11,525 bases of DNA, from positions 1 through 11,525 of the forward strand of contig CAKZVN010000230.1 in the NCBI GenBank assembly GCA_937922105.1, read 5' to 3'. Made by a program: the position numbers and the translations under genes. Within the stretch, counting starts at the first letter, position 1. Each line of letters starts with the position of its first letter. Of this stretch, positions 6,998-11,525 are shown piece by piece. This DNA comes from an uncultured Litorilinea sp. GTDB taxonomy: Bacteria > Chloroflexota > Anaerolineae > Caldilineales > Caldilineaceae. The notes beneath the pieces were generated by a model. The model did not search any database. It had not been told where the DNA came from and saw only the letters and a list, made by a program, of their open reading frames with translations.

Positions 6998-8637
6998 GGT
7001 CGAAAATCAACCTCCTTGCTGCGATTCGGTCGCGGTTTGTGTACCAGCACTTCGGTCGTCAACGCCATTAGCGCGCCGCTCACCCCGGTGCGCAGCGCAA
7101 CCTCCAACACTCGAACCGGGTCCACGATTCCAGCCTCCGCCAAATTGACGAAGTCGCCGCGCATTACATCCAACCCGCAGCCGTGACTGCAGGCGCGCGC
7201 CCGCGCCAAGATGGGCGACGCCTCAAAGCCCGCGTTTTCCACCAACGCGGTCATGGGCGCGGCCAACGCCTGGGCGAGGATAGCAGCACCCGCCGCGTCA
7301 TCCCCACCGGCAAAGCCCGCTAAAGCAGGTATACAAGCGAGATACGCTGCGCCGCCGCCGGGCACAACCCCGTCTTGCAGCGCAAGCCGCGCCACCTCCA
7401 CTGCCTCCGCCGCGCGATCTTTGAGATATTCGCGCTCGGCATCGGTGCTGCCTCCCACTTCCAATAACGCCACGCCGCCCAACAGCTTCCCGGCGCGCTC
7501 CACCAGCCGGTCGCGTTCGCGTCCATAGGGCGCGTCGGGAATGCGTGCGCGCAGCTCGGCGCTGCGCTGCCGGATCGCGGCGGGCCGCCCTTTGCCGCCG
7601 ATGAGCGTAAAGCCAGAGCGAATCGCCTGGACCTCGCGCGCCTCGCCCAAATCCGCCAATGTCGCGTCTTCCAACCGGTCGGGGTGGTTGGCTAAGAAGA
7701 CACGCCCGCCGGTCATGGCAGCCAGGTCGTACAAGATTTCGGTCTTTTCCGGGCCAAGCCCCGGCGCCTTCACCCCCAGCGTGGGCAACACCCCGCGCAT
7801 CTTGTTGGTAACCAATACATTGAGCGCGTCCCCCGTGATCTCCGGCGCAATCACCACCAAACCGCGCCCTGTGGGCTGGACCTGCTCCAAGATCGGCGCC
7901 AACGGCTCCGCGCGATCCAAGCGCCGATTGGTCAGGAGGACATACGGCTCCTTGACAATCGCGGTCCCACCCTCAGTGGTGAAGTAGGACGAGACCCAAC
8001 CCTGGTTCCAAAATGTGCCGTTGATATAGCGCACCGCATGCTCGCGACCGTAGTTGGTCCGCACTTGTACCGCCCCTGTCGCGCCGACCGTGTCGAAGAC
8101 CTCTTCCACCAATTCACCCAGCCGCCCGTCGCCGGTGATTGCAGTCGCCAGATTGCGTAACTGGGCTGTGCCCGCCACCGGTCGCGCCTGTGCCGCCAGC
8201 GCTGCCAGCGCCGCGCCCAGCGCCCGGTCAATGCTGCGCCGCAGAAGCATCGGATTATACCCTGCTGCCACATAGCGCATGGCTTCATTCAAGACGGCCT
8301 GGGCAATCACCACCGCGGTCGTTGCACCGTCGCCGACCGCTTCCTCCACCTGCCAGGCAATGTGGCGCGCCAGAAATGCGCCCATGGTCTCAAAGCGGTC
8401 GGGCAGCCCCAAAAAGCGCCGGGCAATCGTTGCGCCGTCGTTGAGCAACTCCGGCGCGCGGCGCGGGTTGTCGCGGCTGACCGCCACCAAACGGCCGCGC
8501 GGCCCCAACGTCACTGTCAGCGCGGCTGCCAACTTGTTAAATCCACGACAGAGCGCCTGCTGCGCCTGCGGGTCGAAGGCTAAGCGGGGCTTGTTCCACC
8601 CCATCCGATTCAATTGTGGCGAAGCTGTCTTCGGCAT
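6994..8637 (-). CDS. Divergent Cpn60 (GroEL-like) chaperonin paralogue
   Basis: Cpn60-family protein, 547 residues from the ATG at 8637. It keeps VTLGPRGR (ATP loop), LLNDG (Asp52 equivalent), VGDGATTA (Asp87; Thr89 position is Ala), KAPGLGPEK, and GVVPGGG. The apical peptide/GroES-binding face is largely kept: Tyr203, Phe204, Leu237, Leu259, Val263 and Asn265 have identical equivalents, Tyr199 is Trp and Leu234 is Ala. The catalytic Asp398 of GroEL (VEDAL) aligns with Glu (AAEAV), and the Gly-Gly-Met tail is absent, the protein ending in a basic then acidic stretch. No groES is adjacent. It is thus probably an accessory chaperonin rather than the housekeeping GroEL. The start is uncertain: ATG 8637 has a weak GGAA site; ATG 8604 would match the GroEL N-terminus best in length; GTG 8697 would add 20 residues. 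First gene of a coupled cassette with the propeller gene. Confidence 0.9.
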   Translation of the reverse strand: MPKTASPQLNRMGWNKPRLAFDPQAQQALCRGFNKLAAALTVTLGPRGRLVAVSRDNPRRAPELLNDGATIARRFLGLPDRFETMGAFLARHIAWQVEEAVGDGATTAVVIAQAVLNEAMRYVAAGYNPMLLRRSIDRALGAALAALAAQARPVAGTAQLRNLATAITGDGRLGELVEEVFDTVGATGAVQVRTNYGREHAVRYINGTFWNQGWVSSYFTTEGGTAIVKEPYVLLTNRRLDRAEPLAPILEQVQPTGRGLVVIAPEITGDALNVLVTNKMRGVLPTLGVKAPGLGPEKTEILYDLAAMTGGRVFLANHPDRLEDATLADLGEAREVQAIRSGFTLIGGKGRPAAIRQRSAELRARIPDAPYGRERDRLVERAGKLLGGVALLEVGGSTDAEREYLKDRAAEAVEVARLALQDGVVPGGGAAYLACIPALAGFAGGDDAAGAAILAQALAAPMTALVENAGFEASPILARARACSHGCGLDVMRGDFVNLAEAGIVDPVRVLEVALRTGVSGALMALTTEVLVHKPRPNRSKEVDFRP

Positions 8638-8729
8638 ACCATTCCAGTCATCACAAAGTCCAGCGTGCCCATAGTGGGCGTCGAGGGTGTGTGACACGAA
8701 CGGGTGCTACCCGCTTGATGTCCCTGGGC

Positions 8730-8758
8730 ATTATAGCGGTAGCCTTGCCCATCCCCTA
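8730..8758 (-). promoter_or_regulatory. Probable promoter of the chaperonin cassette
   Basis: The minus strand carries a perfect -10 TATAAT (8730-8735), 17 bp downstream of TTAGGG (8753-8758), which is a poor -35. The start would fall near 8723, leaving a leader of about 86 nt to the ATG at 8637. The weak -35 suggests an activator or another sigma factor, or simply a weak promoter. Confidence 0.5.
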
Positions 8759-8819
8759 AGCGGACGCGCCCCGCCGCGCACAGCCGCAGTGTCCGGTTGT
8801 CGCCCAAGCCGCCCGCCGA

Positions 8820-8849
8820 TGGACAAGCGCCTTGCTTTGCGCCTATAAT
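8820..8849 (+). promoter_or_regulatory. Probable promoter of the ridA-SDR pair
   Basis: TGGACA (8820-8825; five of six match TTGACA), 18 bp, then a perfect TATAAT (8844-8849). Transcription would begin near 8856 and leave a leader of about 160 nt before the ridA-like start. The distance to the divergent chaperonin promoter is only about 60 bp, so one bound regulator could affect both. Confidence 0.65.
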
Positions 8850-8911
8850 AGCGCAAGTTCGCCGCAAGTCCGGTCGTGTGGTCCTCCACGGCGCCGGCAC
8901 AGAGCGGTCTC

Positions 8912-9001
8912 ATGTGCACACAGCGCGCGCATACCGACATTTCATCTTGGACCACGGGCCGGTCACCCGGTCCTCGGTCCCAACACAGCCACATCGCCTG
9001 A
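8912..9001 (+). CDS. Possible 29-residue leader ORF upstream of ridA-like gene
   Basis: ATG at 8912 opens a 29-codon frame ending in TGA at 8999-9001, directly against the AAGGA ribosome site of the ridA-like gene. The peptide begins MCTQRAHTDISSW and is rich in Ser, Arg and His. A weak GAGCGG precedes the ATG. The frame runs through the leader hairpin at 8949-8980, the geometry of a translated attenuator or coupling peptide. A chance ORF of this size is common in GC-rich DNA, so support is limited. Confidence 0.22.
   Translation: MCTQRAHTDISSWTTGRSPGPRSQHSHIA
8949..8980 (+). other. Two-tier hairpin in the ridA-like leader
   Basis: GGACC (8949-8953) pairs with GGTCC (8976-8980); inside, after a 2x2 internal loop, GGGCCGG (8956-8962) pairs with CCGGTCC (8967-8973) with one G-U, closed by the tetraloop TCAC. 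That is 12 pairs in 32 nt. It is not followed by T residues, so it is not an intrinsic terminator. It ends about 21 nt before the ribosome binding site. I do not recognise a known riboswitch class. Confidence 0.55.
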
Positions 9002-9016
9002 AAGGAACGAGTACAC

Positions 9017-9469
9017 ATGTCCTTCGAAGCTAAGGTCAAGGAGCTGGGCTACGACATCCAAGTCGTGGACCTCAACATGGGCCGCATCATGGGCGCGGTC
9101 CGCACCGGCAACCTCGTCTACACGTCGGGCCAAGTTTCGCGCTTCGGCGATCGCCAGATCATCGGCAAGCTCGGTCGCGACCTCACGGTCGAAGAGGGCT
9201 ACGAAGCCGCCAAGCTAGCCGGTCTGAGCTGTCTCCAAGCCGTCAAGAGCGCAGTCGGCTCGCTGGACAATGTGGTGCGTGTCGTCAAGGTCTTGGGCAT
9301 GGTCAACGTCGGCCCGGACTTCAACAACACCCCTGCGGTCATCCACGGCGCCAGCGATCTGTTCCTTGCCGTCTTCGGTGAGGCCGGTCGCCATGCCCGC
9401 AGCGCGGTAGGCATGCAGATACCCTCCGACTTTGCCGTCGAGGTCGAAGTGATCTTTGAGGTGAAATAA
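9017..9469 (+). CDS. RidA-family (YjgF/YER057c/UK114) protein
   Basis: A 150-residue protein of the RidA superfamily, whose archetype hydrolyses reactive enamine/imine intermediates released by PLP enzymes and so protects other PLP enzymes. Family segments are AVRTGNLVYTSGQVSR, GKLGRDLTVEEGYEAA, LDNVVRVVKVLGMVN, and FGEAGRHARSAVGM with the conserved Arg in the position used by RidA to hold the substrate carboxylate, ending in AVEVEVIFEV. The length (150 against about 128 for E. coli RidA) and the missing LPKGA stretch place it in a longer subfamily rather than strict RidA, so imine deaminase activity is likely but not certain. The start ATG has AAGGA 10 nt upstream. It is followed after 126 nt by the SDR gene on the same strand. 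A PLP-enzyme gene (metY) lies elsewhere in the window, but not in the same transcript. Confidence 0.92.
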   Translation: MSFEAKVKELGYDIQVVDLNMGRIMGAVRTGNLVYTSGQVSRFGDRQIIGKLGRDLTVEEGYEAAKLAGLSCLQAVKSAVGSLDNVVRVVKVLGMVNVGPDFNNTPAVIHGASDLFLAVFGEAGRHARSAVGMQIPSDFAVEVEVIFEVK

Positions 9470-9495
9470 GCCGCGCCGCCATCACGCGGTTAACT

Positions 9496-9524
9496 CTGCC
9501 GGGCCATGTACTCCAGCCCGGCAG
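9496..9524 (+). other. Strong hairpin after the ridA-like gene
   Basis: CTGCCGGGC (9496-9504) pairs perfectly with GCCCGGCAG (9516-9524) around an 11-nt loop, 26 nt after the ridA-like stop. No T-run follows, so complete termination is not expected; partial termination or 3'-end protection of the upstream message is plausible. A second small hairpin, CCGGC with GCCGG (9566-9580), sits 3 nt before the SDR ribosome site. Confidence 0.5.
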
Positions 9525-9595
9525 GGGCCTCTGTCCTCCAGCATTTTTCACATCCGCCCTCAACTCCGGCTGAATGCCGGCGCAAGGAACATTGT

Positions 9596-10396
9596 GTGAG
9601 TGACTTCCATAGCAAAGTCGCCATTGTGACCGGCGCGTCCGCGGGCATCGGTCGCGCCACTGCGCGCCTACTCGCTTCCTCCGGCGCGGCGGTCGTCATC
9701 GCCGACATTGACTCCACTGGCGGTGAATCCGCGGTCGCCGAGATTCGCACCGCAGGCGGTCAAGCCGCCTTCCTCCACACCGATGTAGGCGTCACCGACG
9801 CCATTCACGCCTGCGTCGAACACACCGTCGCCACCTATGGTCGGCTGGACTATATCGTCAACAACGCCTATTGGTCGGCGCGCGGGAGCATCGAGGAACT
9901 CTCTGAAGCCGACTGGGACCGCTCGATGGACGTAATGCTCAAAGCCATTTATCTCTTCGGCAAGTTCGGCTTTCCCGCCATGCGCGCCGTAGGCGGCGGC
10001 GCCATGGTCAACATCTCGTCGGTACATGGACTCGCGGCCTATCGCCAATATGCGGTTTATGCCGCAGCCAAGGCTGGTCTCATCAACCTCACCAGGGCGA
10101 TGGCGCTGGACGCGGGCAACCATAACATCCGCGTCAACGCGGTCTGTCCCGGCTGGATCATCACCGAAAAAGACACGCCGCACGCCGACGCGCTCACCAT
10201 CACCCGCGGCATCTATGCGGTAGGCAGACCCGGTGTGCCCGACGACATCGCCAAAGTCGTGCGCTTTCTCCTCAGCGACGACGCCGGCTTTGTCACCGGT
10301 CATGCCCTAGTCGCGGACGGCGGTCTCACCGCACAGCTACCCGACGCCGCCTCCTGGGCTGCGCTCAACGCCTTCCGCAGCACCGCAAGCGAATAA
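9596..10396 (+). CDS. Classical short-chain dehydrogenase/reductase (SDR)
   Basis: A 266-residue NAD(P)-dependent oxidoreductase of the classical SDR family (FabG / glucose-dehydrogenase-like), cytosolic. Visible are the cofactor motif TGASAGIG (12-19); Asp37 at the end of the second strand (VVIADID), which usually favours NAD over NADP; NNA (89-91, followed by Tyr rather than the usual Gly); the catalytic Ser142 in NISSVHG; Tyr155 and Lys159 in YAAAK; NAVCPGWI; and the C-terminal VADGGLTAQ. All catalytic residues are present; the substrate cannot be told. I choose the GTG at 9596 because AAGGA lies 7 nt upstream and the fold starts at once. The frame continues up to an ATG at 9506, but that would add 30 unlike residues running through both hairpins. 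It is downstream of the ridA-like gene on the same strand and may share its promoter. Confidence 0.92.
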   Translation: MSDFHSKVAIVTGASAGIGRATARLLASSGAAVVIADIDSTGGESAVAEIRTAGGQAAFLHTDVGVTDAIHACVEHTVATYGRLDYIVNNAYWSARGSIEELSEADWDRSMDVMLKAIYLFGKFGFPAMRAVGGGAMVNISSVHGLAAYRQYAVYAAAKAGLINLTRAMALDAGNHNIRVNAVCPGWIITEKDTPHADALTITRGIYAVGRPGVPDDIAKVVRFLLSDDAGFVTGHALVADGGLTAQLPDAASWAALNAFRSTASE

Positions 10397-10407
10397 TTGC
10401 CACTAAT

Positions 10408-10438
10408 GCGCAGGGGATTTCCCCGCAACCCCCTGCGC
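10408..10438. terminator. Inverted repeat between converging genes
   Basis: GCGCAGGGG (10408-10416) and CCCCTGCGC (10430-10438) form a perfect 9-bp stem with a 13-nt loop. It occupies the 47 nt between the stop codons of the SDR gene (plus) and the CPBP protease gene (minus). The position suits a bidirectional terminator, but neither strand has a U-tract after the stem, so the strength is uncertain. Confidence 0.5.
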
Positions 10439-10443
10439 GACCG

Positions 10444-11376
10444 TCACGCTTGTGCAATCCCCGGTGCGCGCCACCATAACCACAGGCCGACGACGGCTAG
10501 CGGCACTGATGCCACCAATCCAATCGCCATCGGCCCCAGCAACAGATTCGGCTCGCCTTGTGCCAAAAACACACCGATTCCCGCAATCCCGTTGAACGCG
10601 GCGTGCCCGATCACCGCGGGCCATACACTCTGCCCGCGCAGGGTCAACCAGCCGAACAGCACCCCCAAATGGAAGGTGATCCAGACAAAGAGCAACATCC
10701 CTAGCCACGGCGCGCCCGCATACTCCAGCCCATAGTTATAGCCCATCAGCAGGATCGGCCAATGCCACACGCCCCAGATCACGCCCATCCACACCATCGC
10801 GGGGCGCCAGCCCAAGACCATGAACTTCTGCTGCAAATAGGCGCGCCAGCCGAATTCCTCACCCAGCGTCGGCACCGCGTTGACCACTGGTGCAATCAAC
10901 AACGCCTGGGCGACCAGGATCATCACAAAAGCCCACGGCGTCAGCGGCACAGCCTGCCCTGTCTGCGCCTCGGCCTGCGCCAAGAACTCTTGCACCGCGG
11001 TCAACGACGGATCGAAGTGCTGGGGAAAGAGCGCGAAATAGAGCGCGGCTCCTGCCAACACCAGCAGACCGGGCAGAAACCACGCCGCCACCCATGCTCG
11101 CCACCCGGCACGAATCTTGGGGCGCAGCCATAGGTCCTGAAAACCTTCACCCGTCACCCAGCGCGTCAGCAGATTCGCCAGCGCCGGTCCCGGCATATAC
11201 CACGCCGCCAAGACCAACACCGTCCACGCCCCCAGCCTCCCACCCAGCCCACCGTTGAGGGCAATGAACGCCGCCGCCGCGCCCGAAATGCCGAACGCAA
11301 ACAGACAGAAGATCACCACGCGACGCAGATCGAGCGTGGTCGCGCGTGCCTGCGATTCCATCGGACTGGTTGTCAT
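10444..11376 (-). CDS. CPBP-family intramembrane metalloprotease (CAAX/Rce1-like)
   Basis: A 310-residue polytopic membrane protein of the CPBP (CAAX protease and bacteriocin-processing, Abi) family. The three signature motifs are in order: Glu173-Glu174-x3-Arg178 (GEEFGWR), His205 (IWGVWHWP), and His258-x3-Asn262 (GHAAFNG), which form the active site of Rce1-type glutamic/metallo-endopeptidases. About eight hydrophobic segments can be seen, beginning near residues 20-40, 50-70 and 95-117, with a soluble loop at about 120-145. Bacterial members cleave membrane-bound peptides and some give bacteriocin self-immunity; the substrate here is unknown and no bacteriocin gene is nearby. The ATG at 11376 has GGGAG 8 nt upstream; the in-frame GTG at 11385 overlaps that site and is less likely. 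It stands alone on its strand and converges on the SDR gene. Confidence 0.92.
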   Translation of the reverse strand: MTTSPMESQARATTLDLRRVVIFCLFAFGISGAAAAFIALNGGLGGRLGAWTVLVLAAWYMPGPALANLLTRWVTGEGFQDLWLRPKIRAGWRAWVAAWFLPGLLVLAGAALYFALFPQHFDPSLTAVQEFLAQAEAQTGQAVPLTPWAFVMILVAQALLIAPVVNAVPTLGEEFGWRAYLQQKFMVLGWRPAMVWMGVIWGVWHWPILLMGYNYGLEYAGAPWLGMLLFVWITFHLGVLFGWLTLRGQSVWPAVIGHAAFNGIAGIGVFLAQGEPNLLLGPMAIGLVASVPLAVVGLWLWWRAPGIAQA

Positions 11377-11452
11377 CTTGTTCACTCCCGGAGTTGGTGC
11401 GGGGAAGCGCTGCGTCTAGGGCGGCCCACAACGCTCCCCGGCAATGTGTCGG

Positions 11453-11491
11453 ACCCGGGCATGCACGCTCGTGTATGGTCTGTCACCGGGT
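11453..11491. repeat. Inverted repeat upstream of the CPBP gene
   Basis: ACCCGG (11453-11458) and CCGGGT (11486-11491) flank an inner hairpin, ATGCACG with CGTGTAT (11461-11467 and 11470-11476, one G-T). On the plus strand it is followed by TTTTT (11491-11495), which could resemble a terminator, but no plus-strand gene ends here. It may be an operator or leader structure for the CPBP gene, 77 nt downstream. I found no convincing promoter or gene in the rest of 11377-11525. Confidence 0.35.
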
Positions 11492-11525
11492 TTTTAGGTT
11501 GTCTTATCGAACCCCACCATGAACT

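Larger units (their letters stand above)
8638..9016. other. Divergent intergenic region, chaperonin / ridA-like
   Basis: These 379 bases separate the minus-strand chaperonin cassette from the plus-strand RidA-SDR pair. They hold two outward-facing promoter candidates, a short 5-bp hairpin (8701-8713) in the chaperonin leader, and a long ridA leader with a two-tier hairpin and a possible leader ORF. I looked for a CIRCE operator (TTAGCACTC-N9-GAGTGCTAA), common ahead of groEL, and did not find one, so HrcA control is not supported here. Confidence 0.6.

Noticed and set aside
8638..8697. Upstream GTG start (8697) for the chaperonin
   Set aside because: Adds 20 residues unlike any GroEL N-terminus and has no ribosome site; kept only as an alternative.
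8638..9016. CIRCE/HrcA operator near the chaperonin gene
   Set aside because: Searched by eye for the 9-bp inverted repeat; only a 5-bp hairpin (8701-8713) is present, which does not match.
9506..9595. N-terminal extension of the SDR from ATG 9506
   Set aside because: It runs through two hairpins, and a GTG at 9596 with AAGGA at the right distance starts directly before the Rossmann fold.
11496..11525. tRNA-like GGTTCGATA on the minus strand, and an ATG at 11519 on the plus strand
   Set aside because: The flanking bases do not form a T-arm stem, and the ATG has no ribosome site and only seven bases left in the window.

Overview
The window is GC-rich and gene-dense: seven complete protein genes and one partial one at the left edge, plus a clear SAM-I riboswitch. 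By inference it comes from a free-living bacterium, probably a Chloroflexota-type lineage (Anaerolineae/Caldilineae-like). That rests on high GC, a SAM-I riboswitch ahead of metY-metX, a CAP plus three-LysM secreted protein and a long Asp-box propeller protein. No rRNA, tRNA or mobile element was seen, so the taxonomy is not proven.

Left part (1-2777, minus strand): a methionine biosynthesis operon. A textbook promoter (TTGACA, 17 bp, TATGAT) drives a leader with a complete SAM-I aptamer and a rho-independent terminator. metY (O-acetylhomoserine sulfhydrylase) and metX (homoserine O-acetyltransferase, cut by the window edge) follow. MetX makes O-acetylhomoserine and MetY converts it to homocysteine; S-adenosylmethionine binding should stop transcription before metY. 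Two strong hairpins without a U-tract lie between the genes.

Middle part (2869-8758, minus strand): four genes in one direction behind a TATAAT promoter. In transcription order they are a divergent Cpn60/GroEL-like chaperonin, a cytosolic-looking Asp-box (BNR/Ycf48-like) beta-propeller, an aldose-1-epimerase-fold protein and a secreted CAP-domain protein with three LysM repeats. The first three overlap by 4 and 14 nt, so they are almost certainly translationally coupled. The chaperonin has Glu where GroEL has the catalytic Asp398, lacks the Gly-Met tail and has no groES beside it. This chaperonin-propeller-epimerase cassette is the least conventional part of the window.

Right part (8820-11525): a divergent promoter (TGGACA, 18 bp, TATAAT) starts a plus-strand pair. 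Its leader is about 160 nt, holds a two-tier hairpin and may hold a 29-codon leader ORF. The pair is a RidA-family protein and, after 126 nt, a classical short-chain dehydrogenase/reductase starting at GTG. A CPBP (CAAX-type) intramembrane protease gene converges on the pair, with a 9-bp inverted repeat between the two stop codons. The last 149 bases hold only an inverted repeat and no gene that can be supported.
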